A stretch of 64,000 nucleotides of DNA from Hypericum androsaemum (taxonomy: Eukaryota > Streptophyta > Magnoliopsida > Malpighiales > Hypericaceae): positions 17,914,221 to 17,978,220 of the forward strand of contig OZ023181.1 in assembly GCA_963995505.1 (NCBI GenBank), written 5' to 3'. This document shows positions 46,060-56,668 of this stretch, in pieces. Under the pieces are notes generated by a model. That model ran no database searches, was not told the origin of the DNA, and worked only from the letters and a program-made list of their open reading frames with translations. Numbering within the stretch: position 1 is the first letter of the stretch; every line of letters begins with the position of its first letter. The translations under genes and the position numbers were made by a program.

Positions 46060-46126
46060 TAAGAAGTAGGAATCGAACCTATGACCATTGAGTAAAAAAT
46101 AGCACCTTCTACCACCAAGACAAAAC
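46060..46126 (-). other. tRNA-like segment 1, right arm
   Basis: On minus: CTTGGTGGTAGAAGGTGC, then CAATGGTCATAGGTTCGATT and CCTAC; the inverted counterpart of 45307-45371 with few differences. B box GGTTCGATTCC is intact. Confidence 0.6.
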
Positions 46127-47639
46127 ACATGTTATGTCTATTTTACCAAGATCCGACATATTATGTCGGATCTTGGTCATCCGAATTTTTTTGAAGATTT
46201 CGGCGGATATCTTATCTACCAAGATCCGACCAAAAAAGTCGGATCTTGGACTTTTTTGGCCGGATGATAGATTCGCCAAAAAAAAGTCGGATCTTGGTCA
46301 TCCGACGAAAAAAGTCGGATCTTGGACCAAGATTCGACTTTTTTTGGCATCCGTGCCACGTGGACACCACTCCTACAATACTTTAAAATTGGACTCCTTT
46401 TTGACAAAATGTGCTGAATAGTAACACCAAACAGAAAAAAAACCCATTGGGCCTGCCGCTGTCGTCTGATCTTCTGAGTTATCCGTCGTGAGATGGGTAA
46501 AATGAGAAGGCTGAGTTGGAGTACGTGTCGCTCCTTCCTTTTGGCATGGGGCCTGCATTTTAGCCAATTTAGGGAGATTACCTTGGGGAGTGTTCAGAGT
46601 AGGTGCGAGTCTCCCTCGTCCTCATTTTTGTACGGTCATCCAATCGCCGAACCCGTCGATCACCTCCGGACGGGGAATCAGTGTCTGGACCTCCACTTAC
46701 AGCGTCTCATGGCTGTTGTTGCCATCCGCTGCACTCTGGGATTGTGCAAATTTTGCAGCATGGGCGGTCGGGCATTTTGGTTTTGAGTGACCGTATCGTC
46801 CGCACTCGTAACATATCAAATGCAGCCCCTCATATTGAACACGCCGCACACGTCATCGGGCCCTGAAACGTGAAAATAGAGGCTGAGTTAGGTTAACTTC
46901 AACACATATTCTCGCGAACTTACCTCGAACAAACTGGTCTGTATGCCTGTCAATGCGAATCAGATTCCCTATACGCTTAGCCACGTGACGAAGGAACGAC
47001 ATCTCACAGAACGACATCCCTAGGTTCGGGACTCCAGCACCCATCTCTGGACTGTTACATATCTGTCTGCTATCATCCACGGCCCGTCCATCAAGATGTG
47101 GTTGTACTCTTGGTCAGATTGTGGTCGGACAATGTAGTAATCGTTGCCTAGGTCGATAAGAACGAAATCTGATGGCAACCCCCACATCTGAGCGAGTCTC
47201 CTCTTGAGATACGGGTATGCAATTTGGAAGCCCAGCACCTTAATGATCAAGTTTTTTCACCAGGGCTTCCGCATTCTAATTTTGTCCTCTTTCGACAGTG
47301 GGATCGTCGGACAGGTTGGGTCATCGTCCTCCTCCCCTTCCGAGTCACTGGACACCACTTCCTCATGGTCAAAGTGGTACGCATGCGGGGAGTCAAGAGG
47401 CCTTCCACCTTCAGGGTCCCCCATTGTGGCATCGCGGAAGGACAGCTTTCAGCGGCAGGATTGGTCGGCGTCGGACTTAGCTGGAGCATCGTACATCGCA
47501 GGGGCTTCACTTGCTCCCGATCCGCTTCGAATATACTTTCCCCCTCTAGGGGGCGTGGGGAGGGGTTGAGGCGGCTGGCCCCCAGAAGGAGATTAGGTTG
47601 AAAAGCTTTTTAGGGGACTCGAGAGGATTAACTCTCTCT

Positions 47640-48400
47640 CACAAACTTTTTTTGGCATTCTCCTTTGGAGCTTTACCAGGGAACAAAGAGTAACAATTTG
47701 GCACAAAGAATGTAACGTCAACAGATGAAACCTTGAAGAAAGATTCTGGTACGTCGTACTCTTTCATCATCCATACCTCATTCTTTTTCTTTTCTTTTTT
47801 AATAAGTGAAGTCGTATATCTATACCTCATTCTTCCGCACCCTTCCCTCGTAACTATATATAGTTCACGCAGAGGAATCCTTGGAAAACAAAAATGCCCC
47901 GCGTGGCTTTTGGAGGATGATGATCCAATGGCATCATCTGGAATTCAGATACTTGCTTGTGTAAACTATCCAACGGAAAGATGACCCGTAAAAAACACCG
48001 CAAGTGTCTCGAAAACATGCATTCCCGGGAAAGTCCTTGGTGATTGGCTTCGTCCATGAACCAGCTTTGAGGCTGTAAATCATGACGGTCCCTTCGCTTC
48101 GATCATGACAAAATTTCCACAAGACAACCATGTAGTCATCAGCAGCGCCATCGTAGCCATGAAGGTCTTTACGGGTAGTTCTCCGTATTGGCCCTGGATT
48201 ATGGCGTGATTGTTGGTCTCCAATGTAAGGGCACGACGAAGGTGAATGTCGATGAATTCTCTGCTATCGACGACGGAGCAAATCAGTTTGGACAGGCACC
48301 TAAACCGGAGGAGACTTTTTGCTGGCAAGGCGGAGAAGATTTCCGTCACGAGATCAAGTGGAAGCATCGACATTGTCGGAGAAACTTGAGCTGGAAGCTC
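47640..48400 (-). pseudogene. F-box protein pseudogene, internally deleted paralogue
   Basis: On minus: MSMLPLDLVTEIFSALPAKS, LLRFRCLSKLICSVVDSREF (F-box), IDIHLRRALTLETNNHAI. Sequence then jumps from VKTFMAT into a different frame with DYMVVLWKFCHDRSEGTVMI, YSLKAGSWTKP, SSFRWIVYTSKY, and later MMKEYDVPESFFKVSSVDV. The stretch that in the other copy encodes NGIVAL to GFGYDDAA is deleted. It retains the F-box lost in the 39.4-40.3 kb copy and the uninterrupted SWTKP-to-WIVYT frame that is shifted there. Confidence 0.85.
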
Positions 48401-48429
48401 TTCCTTGGATCACGATATGACCCTGAAAA

Positions 48430-49308
48430 AAAAAACTAATATTTTTCAACGATCTAAATTTAATAGCGTGGCAGAATACAATATCTTAAATCTGTTACAA
48501 CAAATGAGATCCAAAATATAAGAAAAATTGTACAAACTGATGCATCATATGGTGTTAGAAAAAATTACAAATCATTGCATATACATTTTTACAATGTAAT
48601 GATACCCACAAACTCCTATTCACGACAAGATAGACCAATTTCTTTTCTTTTTTTTTTTGAAGAGTTGATAGACCAATTTCTAAGACAGGAAGAACCAACC
48701 ACAAACAGATTGCCACAAATTTACTTGGAAGAACCACTAATTTATTTGTAAAAAAACCAATAATTTACTTGGGAGAAGCCGATTCTTTAGTTCACCGAGC
48801 AAAATTAGAAGAGAATACCTCTGATTTGGTATACAAAGGAAGACTACCGGTGTTGGCTAGGGTTACATGAACTAGGTACATGTATTTAGTACGATCTAAA
48901 TTTTTTTTTGAATTAAAATTTAGACGGGTTGGCTTAAACTCCGGACTTTAGATGGCATTAGGTTTTGTTCTCCACTTAAGCATAAATTTTTTATTTTCAT
49001 AAGAGGTGAGAATTGATCTACCGACCTCTTGTAAACGAAGTAGGAACCGTTGTCATCTAAATATTGCGTCAATGGGATTTGGGCTTAAACAAACCATAAT
49101 CGTTTCGTAATTAAGCCTCGTACGGCAATGGGCTTTCTACTATTGGGCTCAAACCACACTTTTCAACCACTTTTTTGTTGTAATTAATGGGTTCAAACTA
49201 GATGATTACGCCAGAGTTAGTACAAGTAATATGGGATTTAGATTTTTTAGTTGAAATTTACGAATGTCATTACTCAAATACTCCATGAGGTCCCTCACTT
49301 CATGTGCA
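48430..49308. other. intergenic, no gene seen
   Basis: AT-rich; 49165-49308 matches 42905-43050 (older duplication). No coding or RNA feature seen in the rest. Confidence 0.5.
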
Positions 49309-49313
49309 TTTTC

Positions 49314-50124
49314 TGTTGGGTTGAATGCATACTTAATTCATTTGGCCCAAATTGGAAAGGCCCAAGTGGAAGGCCCAAAGTCAAGTTAAGGAATGTGTAC
49401 CACATTGACTAGAGCAAGGAAGATTTCCTTGTTTATAAGGAATTCTTCTCCTTACCTCTCAACTTGATTGACTACCCAAAAGGCTGACCCACCGCTAGCT
49501 GCAAGGACGGTGCCGTCCGAGCACGTGCACGTGCGTGTGCGCATGGCGCATTGGACGCAGGTCGCAATGGGCACTTTGTGGTGCACTTGGCACTTCGCGC
49601 GAGGAGCTGGAGGAGCCTTAAGTATTTTGCCCGGGTCCGGAGAGAGCTGCAGGAGACTTCCAGAAGGCCGAAAGGGTGCGAGATCCCTCGCGAAAGGGCG
49701 CCAGCGCAGCCTGGGCGCGCCTGAAAGGATCCAGAAACTACCGAAGGGACGCGTCCGAAATAGGCCTGCCCCCTGCCTCCCTGCCTCTTCCAGCCTATAA
49801 ATAGGCCTGCCCCCTTGCCATTATCCTCATTCCAGCAGCAAGTGCATCTATATAGGCATTGTTGTCTTCTCCTCTCTCCCCCCGTTCTTCACTCAAAAAG
49901 TCCATCCGAAAGTTCTGGGTATATAAGGGTTCGCCCGAAAGTTTTGAGATACGTGTGCAACGTTCTTGGAAACGCCCTAAACAGTCGTTGTATCTTGGGG
50001 ACGATTGCCGAAGCCCGTACCGCACTGAAATATACGGGGCAATCTCGTCTTACGGAGAAAGTGTCTAACACTTGCCTCGACTGCCGTAGATCCTAATCAA
50101 GTACACCAACCTCCGCAAACAACA
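49314..50124 (+). repeat. Copia left LTR (811 bp)
   Basis: Begins TGTTGGGTTGAATGCATACT, ends CCGCAAACAACA. It is 127 bases shorter than the right LTR; one missing block lies after GAGAGCTG near 49655, where the right LTR has extra sequence up to GAAATGTG. TATAAATA at 49796-49803 and TATATAAGG near 49919 are possible promoters. Confidence 0.95.
49796..49803 (+). promoter_or_regulatory. LTR TATA box
   Basis: TATAAATA in the left LTR, with an identical copy near 55190 in the right LTR; the second candidate TATATAAGG is about 120 bases downstream in each. Confidence 0.55.
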
Positions 50125-50150
50125 ATCGTAAGACGAGATTGTGTACTTGA
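50040..50150 (+). promoter_or_regulatory. LTR end and leader with two-part self-complementarity, in place of a tRNA primer site
   Basis: Right after the LTR there is no TGG-initiated tRNA primer site. Instead CGTAAGACGAGATTG (50127-50141) is the exact reverse complement of CAATCTCGTCTTACG inside the LTR (50040-50054). The next bases GTGTACTTGA (50141-50150) are the exact reverse complement of TCAAGTACAC (50097-50106). The same LTR motifs recur in the right LTR. The gag ATG follows at 50153. Confidence 0.8.
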
Positions 50151-50152
50151 AA

Positions 50153-53100
50153 ATGGCATCGACAAGCTCAGAACCGGTCCCGGGAACTGTCCACGCCGAA
50201 AGGCCGGCCAAGTTCAACGGTACCGAGTTTAAGAGATGGCAACAGAAGATGTTGTTCTATCTGACGACGCTCAACCTGGTCCGATTCTTGAAGGAAGAGG
50301 CTCCGAAGGTGGCAGAAAATGAGGCAGATCAACAGAAGATCAACGCCCTCGATGCATGGAGTCATAGCGACTTCCTATGCCGGAACTACGTCCTGAATGG
50401 ACTAGACGACATGCTCTACAACGTCTACGCGGAAGCCAAGACTGCTAAGGAGCTGTGGAGTTCACTCGAGAAGAAGTACAAAATGGAGGATGCCGGGATG
50501 AAGAAATTCATCGTCAGACGATTCCTCGACTTCAAGATGGTGGACTCCAAGAAGGTCATCGACCAAGTGCAGGAGTTGCAGCTGATCCTTCACGAGATCC
50601 AAGCCGAAGGGATGCAACTCAGCGAGTCCTTCCAAGTAGCTGCGATGATCGAGAAGCTCCCCCCGCTCTAGAAGGACTTCAAGAGCTACCTCAAGCACAA
50701 GAGGAAGGACATGGGCCTAGAAGACCTGATCGTGAGACTTAGGATCAAGGAAGACAACCGAAAGTCCGAAGTCAAGCAAGGCAAGGCCAACTCTGAGACC
50801 ACCGTGCACCTCGCCGAGGGAAAAGGTGGCAAGAAGAGGAAGAAGTCCGAGGATAAGCAGGAGAAGCAAGAGCCCAAGAAGAAAAAGAACAAGAAGATCA
50901 AGGGCGACTGCCACAACTGCGGCAAACCCGGACACATGGCTAAGGACTGTCGCCAGCCGAAGAAGGACGACCAAGGAAAGGCTAACCTGGCTGAAGACTT
51001 GTCCCAGATGGATCTGTCAGCCGTGGTATTTGAAGCCAACCTGGTGGAAAATCCGAGAGAGTGGTTCGTGGACACAGGAGCTACCCGCCACATCTGCTCG
51101 AACAAGGAGATATTCTCGAGCTATATCCCGATCACCGGCCAAAAGCTGTTCATGGGAAACTCTGCAACGTCCAAGATCGTCGGTCTGGGTAAGGTGGTCC
51201 TGAAGCTGACCTCAGGAAAGGAGCTGACCCTCAAGGATGTGCTGCATCTCCCGGACATCCGCAAGAACTTAATTTCTGGCTCACTATTAAGCAAAGCCGG
51301 TCTTAAGCTTGTATTTGAAGCTGATAAGTTTGTACTGACCAAAGCGGGTCAATTCATAGGAAAGGGTTATCTAGAGAGGGGGCTGTTTAAGATGAATGTA
51401 ATAACTGTACATCGCACCTTTAACGGTGAAAATAAAGTTAACGCTTCTTCTTACTTGGCAGAGTGTTCTAATTTATGGCATGGTAGATAAGGACACGTAA
51501 ATTTAAACTCGCTAAGAAAGTTAGCAAGTTTAAAATTATTACCGAATCTAGAGTTCAACCCATCCGATAAATGTGAAGTATGTGTGGAGGCTAAAATGAC
51601 CAAAGCACCTTTCCATTCGGTGGAAAGAAGTACTACGCCTTTAGAGTTAATTCATACGGACACTTGCGATATGAAACACGTGCAAACTAAAGGCGAAAAG
51701 AAATACTTCATCACGTTTATCGATGATTGTACGAGATACTGTTACGTATATCTCCTAAAGGGCAAAGACGAAGCTCTTGATGCCTTTAAGAGATATAAGA
51801 ATGAGGTTGAAAATCAACTCAGCGTGAAAATCAAAATGGTCTGAAGTGATCGAGGGGGAGAATATGTAGCTCCGTTTGATGAACTCTGTCAAGATCATGG
51901 GATTATTCATCAAACGACTGCTCCATACTCACCTCAATCGAATGGCGTAGCTGAACGAAAAAATCGAACTCTTAAGGAGATGATGAACGCTATGTTGATT
52001 AGCTCGGGCTTATCCCAGAACATGTGGGGGGAAGCTGTACTCTCAGCTAACCACATTTTAAACAAATTACCACACAAGAAAAGGGATAAAACCCCATATG
52101 AACTATGGAAAGGAAGAAAGCCTTCCTACGGTTACCTTAAAGTGTGGGGGTGCCTAGCAAAGGTCGAAGTACCTAAGCCTAAGCAGGTGAGAATAGGACC
52201 CAAGACCATTGATTGCATCTTTATCGGATATGCACAAAATAGTAGTGCTTATCAATTTTTTGTGCATAAATCTGAAAACCCTGAGATAAACGCGGGAATG
52301 GTCATAGAATCAAGGAACGCAACGTTCTTTGAGAATAGCTTTCCTAATAAGGAAAGAAAGGAAGGGAGTCCAAAGAAAAGGGCTCACGAGACTACGCAAG
52401 GGTCAAATCAGGAAGATGATGAACCTAAACGTAGTAAACGGACAAAGGTAACCAAATTCTTTGGTCCGGATTATCTGACCTACGCGTTAGAAGATGAACC
52501 CAGGATAATCCAAGAGGCATTGTCCAGTCCAGATGCTCCTCTCTGGAAGGAAGCTATCAATAGTGAGATAGAATCCATTATGCAAAACCACACATGGAAA
52601 ATCGTGGATCTCCCACCGGGCTGCAAACCTTTGGGATGCAGGTGGATCCTAAAAAGGAAATACAAAGCTGATGGATCAATCGACAAGTACAAAACTCGAT
52701 TGGTAGCTAAGGGTTTCAAACAGAAGGAGGGATATGATTTCTTTGACACGTATTCACCGGTCACAAGAATCACATCAATTAGAGTAGGCATAGCTATTGC
52801 AGTACTCTATAACCTCAAGATCCACCAAATGGATGTAAAAATAGCTTTCCTAAATGGAGAACTAGAAGAGGAGATATACATGGAGCAACCTGAAGGGTTT
52901 GTGGCTCCCGGTCAAGAGCATAAAGTGTGTCGACTAGTCAAGTCACTATACGGGCTAAAACAAGCGCCTAAACAGTGGCACGAGAAATTTGACAGAATAA
53001 TGTTGTCAAATGGATTTAAGATCAATGAGTGCGATAAATGTGTTTACATTAAGGGCACACCTGAAGCTTACGTAATTGTATGTCTCTACGTAGATGATTT

Positions 53101-54037
53101 ACTAATTACGGGAAGCAATAAAAAAATTATTGTGAAAACTAAGAACATGTTAAAGAACCACTTTGACATGAAAGATATGGGTCTGGCAGACGTCATACTA
53201 GGAATAAAAATTTCTAGAAAAGCTGACGAAATTATCTTGACGCAATCCCACTACGTGGAGAACGTGCTCAAGAAATTTGAAGCTTTTGACAAACCTCTGG
53301 TGAAGACTCCAGTAGATTTGAATCTACACTTAGCCAAGAATCGAGGGGACCCAGTATCTCAAATGAGGTATGCACAAATTATCGGGAGTTTGATGTATTT
53401 AACAAACTGCACACGTCCTGATATTGCGTACTCAGTTAGTAAGCTTAGTAGATTCACAAGTAATCCAGGGAAGGATCACTGGCTAGCTCTGGAAAGGGTT
53501 TTACGGTATTTAAAACATACCATAAACCATGGGATATATTATGCTAAATATCCAGCTGTATTAGAAGGATACAGTGACGCAAACTGGATATCAGACACTA
53601 AGGACTCCAAATCCACAAGTGGATACGTATTCACCATAGGAGGAGGAGCTGTGTCTTGGAAGTCCTCTAAACAAACTTGCATAGCTTGATCCACCATGGA
53701 GTCGGAGTTTATAGCACTAGACAAAGCTGGGGAAGAAGCTGAATGGCTCAGAAACTTCCTAGAGGATATTCCGTGCTGGAGCAAACCGGTGCCTCCCGTA
53801 TTGATACATTGTGATAGCATGTCTGCAATCGGGAGAGCACAAAGTACATTGTACAACGAAAAGTCTCGACATATCCGTCGGAGACACAATACCGTTAGAC
53901 AGTTGATCTCTAGTGGGGTGATCACCATTAATTACGTAAAGTCCAAGGACAACTTAGCTGATCCTTTTACGAAAGGAATCAATAGAGATCAAATGTACAA
54001 CGCAGTAAGGGGAATGGGATTAAAATCCACACACTAA
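50153..54037 (+). pseudogene. Copia gag-pol polyprotein, four in-frame stops
   Basis: GAG starts [11 protein letters not shown] with [17 protein letters not shown] (UBN2-type gag). The zinc knuckle [14 protein letters not shown] lies near 50910-50951, the protease motif [12 protein letters not shown] near 51062-51097, and the integrase zinc region with CEVCVEAK near 51570 followed by HTDTCDMK and [14 protein letters not shown]. Reverse transcriptase contains [28 protein letters not shown] and [10 protein letters not shown]; RNase H contains [20 protein letters not shown] and ADPFTKGI near the end. Stops: TAG at 50669-50671, TAA at 51488-51490, TGA at 51842-51844 and 53687-53689. No frameshift is needed between segments, so the element decayed recently by point changes. 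In the family this protein makes the particle and copies and integrates the element. Confidence 0.95.
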
Positions 54038-54580
54038 AGAACGTCCATAGCGGTAACTCAACCATGATGAGTGGAGATCCCACAAACTTGGTTCAATGAG
54101 ACAACTAAGTTATGGAGGGTTCAGTTAATCACCTGGAACCTATCTCATTCTCAAAAGCTGCCCAGGTGTTAGTCTACAGCGGTGTGGTAAGGTTAAGCAT
54201 TACGCTTTTAATGATTCATATACCTTGATAAAGGTGGAGTATGGCAGGATACTCCTGATAGGAGATCACCTATGTAAGTGTGAAGTGAGGCCGCTTCAAA
54301 TGGGAAAAATACTTATAAATCCAAGATACGGTCCATGGCCGAAACGGACATAACGTGAGAACCCAAATATACTAGGGTTATTATTGTGTAAATGTTATTG
54401 TCTTGGTTTACGCCAAAAGCTGATGGTTCAAGACATCACGTTCACCGAGTAGCGAGTAAATCCGATAACATATTACTAGAGAAGGTTCAAAGCCACAAGC
54501 TACCTGTCTCGATGCAATAATAACACGTCAGAACTTTCGATTAGAGTCTGCATGCATTAATCATCATTCATGTGGGAGAT
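54038..54580 (+). other. Copia 3' untranslated spacer
   Basis: 543 bases between the RNase H stop and the right LTR, without coding signal; ends in the probable polypurine tract. Confidence 0.7.
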
Positions 54581-55518
54581 TGTTGGGTTGAATGCATACT
54601 TAATGCATTTGGCCCAAATTGGAAAGGCCCAAGTGGAATGCCCAAAGTCAAGTTAAGAAATGTGTACCACATTGATTAGAGCAAGGAGGATTTCCTTGTT
54701 TATAAGGAATTCTTCTCCTTACCTCTCAACTTGATTGACTACCCAAAAGGCTGACCCACCGCTCGCACCGTCCGAGCACGAGCACGAGTACGAGCACGCG
54801 CACGTGCGTGTGCGCATGGCGCATTGGACACAGGTCGCAATGGGCGCTTTGTGGCGCACTTGGCACTTCGCGCGTACGCATCGTTGCGAGGAGCTGGAGG
54901 AGCCTTAAGTATTTTGCCCGGGTCCGGAGAGAGCTGCGCAGCTACCGGAGTGACGAGGAGCTGCGAGCACCTTCAAGTTGGCCACCGAAGAGGCACGACG
55001 GGCAGAAATGTGCAGGAGACTTCCAGAAGGCCGAAGGGGTGCGAGATCCCTTGCAAAAGGGCGCCAGCGCAGCCTGGGCGAGCCTGGAAGGATCCAGAAG
55101 CCACCGAAGGGCCACGAGCGCAGCCAGCCAGCCTGCTGGCCGAGCTGACGCGTCCCTTCGGGGTGGCTGCCTCCCTGCCTCCTCCAGCCTATAAATAGGC
55201 CTGCCCCCTTGCCATTATCCTCATCCCAGCAGCAAGTGCATCTATATAGGCATTGTTGTCTTCTCCTCTCTCCCCCCGTTCTTCACTCAAAAAGTCCATC
55301 CGAAAGTTCTGGGTATATAAGGGTTCGCCCGAAAGTTTCGAGATACGTGTGCAACGTTCTTGGAAATGCCCTAAACGGTCGTTGTATCTTGGGGACGATT
55401 GCCGAAGCCCGTACCGCACTGAAATATACGGGGCAATCTCGTCTTACGGAGAAAGTGTCCAACACTTGCCTCGACTGCCATAGATCCTAATCAAGTACAC
55501 CAACCTCCGCAAACAACA
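54581..55518 (+). repeat. Copia right LTR (938 bp)
   Basis: Starts TGTTGGGTTGAATGCATACT after GTGGGAGAT and ends AACAACA before TTTTC. Carries blocks missing from the left LTR. Confidence 0.95.
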
Positions 55519-55523
55519 TTTTC

Positions 55524-56010
55524 TTGGTTGCTATTGAAGCACGAATCCACGCCATATCTTTTCTCGGCTGCCCAAGATGTTGTACAAATGATAAGTCAAT
55601 AGTTGACAATTATCATTAGTGGTAATTGCGCAAGTAATTGAGAATTATACGTTGGTAAACAAAATGGCTCCATTGGTGATAATTATGTAACATATTGTTT
55701 TTGCAAGATATACTGTTGTTTCTTCAAAAAGATCATATATAGTTTTTTTAAGTCTGAAGATCATATATAGTTTTCATGACGTAACCTTACGTCTTTAGTT
55801 GCATTTCTCTCTCTTCCTTCCTTCATATCTCTCTCTAACTACTTCGTGTTTTGCCTCAACGTCAATTAGAGCTTATTGTATATGTCTATGTCTAGTCTCC
55901 GCTAATTTACTTATCGAGAATAAACGGAAACGCTCACTAATAATTTCAAATCATCCGACAAAGTAGGCTCATAATGATGAACCAGTTATGGAGCGAAACC
56001 AAATTAAAGC
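55524..56010. repeat. continuation of the segment duplicated at 43.07-43.69 kb
   Basis: Matches 43074-43691 in order (for example GTAGGCTCATAATGATGAAC, CCAGTTATGGAGCGAAACCA). With 49165-49313 it was one block before the Copia insertion. Confidence 0.8.
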
Positions 56011-56668
56011 AAAAACGTACTGAAAACGGAATTTCGTCAAGAAAGGAAGCAAAAAAAAATCATGAACCAACACACAAATGTATGGTCTAATTCTCATAAT
56101 TTTATAAATTGTGAAGAGGAATTACAAGGGGTAACTGAATTAGTGAAACGACTAATTGGAAATTAGTTAATCCGATCCCAATTAGGAGAAGTAACAGCAC
56201 AAGTAATCGAAGCAGCCCTGGCAGCAATCGTAGCAGCAAGAGCAGCTGCATCCATATGGTTCCCGTTATTTCCATCAATTCAAACTCATCAACAAAATAA
56301 TTATTTATTTGCAATAAGAAGAACCCAAGAATTCGATTAAGGAGTTGATATTGGAAAAAATAAGGGGAAAAAGGAAATTAAGGAAAAAAGAAGAGATGGT
56401 TTGCTTAATTACCATTCATCAGCAACTTGGTCTACTCCATCTTCCTGGAAGTTCCTGTCTACTGCCTGCGTCGACGGTGGATCCATCTCTTTCTCTCTCT
56501 CTCTCTAATAATTCTCAATTTCTGCCGTTTAAGTATTTCCGCTTGCTCTTTCTGTGTATATAATAATGTGCAAGGGGAAATTGGAAAGTGTAATGGTGTA
56601 CGGGACTTGGAGAAGAAAAAAAGGGAAAGGAAAAGGACAAGGCCGAGCCTGGAATCACGTGATGGTCA
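56011..56668. other. intergenic, no gene seen
   Basis: Includes a CT microsatellite near 56489-56508. No coding support. Confidence 0.45.

Larger units (their letters stand above)
45003..46450. mobile_element. long-armed foldback element (1434 bp) with tRNA-like boxes in both arms
   Basis: Exact flanks CCATTGG (45003-45009 and 46444-46450) enclose 45010-46443. Left and right arms are inverted copies of about 480-500 bases each, very similar throughout: poly-T/A end, CTGTTTGGTGTTACTATTCA, a GTGTCCACGT stretch, five to eight GTCGGATCTTGG palindromes, then two tRNA-like segments. The centre (about 45530-45900) is AT-rich and is itself made of inverted and direct copies of ATCACTTCGTTTTACTAAAT. 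No protein is encoded. A transcript through it would fold into a long hairpin. It sits in LINE ORF1 sequence. Confidence 0.85.
43692..47600 (-). pseudogene. LINE ORF1 and start of endonuclease, broken by two insertions
   Basis: On minus from 47600: an acidic N-terminus, then LIIKVLGFQIAYPYLKRR, FVLIDLGNDYYIVRP, GPWMIADRYVTVQRW (DUF4283), VAKRIGNLIRIDRHT, KFARICVEVNLTQPL and the zinc knuckle CYECGRYGHSKPKC. It has an in-frame stop (W, stop, KN before LIIKVLG) and frameshifts. The foldback 45010-46443 and the hAT MITE 44428-44906 interrupt it. It resumes at 44.1-43.7 kb with a low-complexity linker and INILVWNCQGAANSHFCRAI, the start of the endonuclease domain, and stops at about 43692. The reverse transcriptase part may be the fragment at 41.3-42.9 kb if both came from one element, but this is not proven. 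Confidence 0.8.
49309..55523 (+). mobile_element. complete Ty1/Copia LTR retrotransposon
   Basis: The element spans 49314-55518 (6205 bp) between exact TTTTC duplications (49309-49313 and 55519-55523). Both LTRs start TGTTGGGTTGAATGC and end AACAACA. A single gag-pol frame lies between them, in the order GAG, protease, integrase, reverse transcriptase, RNase H that defines Copia. Purine-rich GTGGGAGAT precedes the right LTR. It is inactivated only by four stop codons. Confidence 0.95.

Noticed and set aside
45307..46126. Functional tRNA genes
   Set aside because: A and B boxes and T arms are visible, but no 7-bp acceptor stem or complete cloverleaf; the copies are part of the foldback arms.
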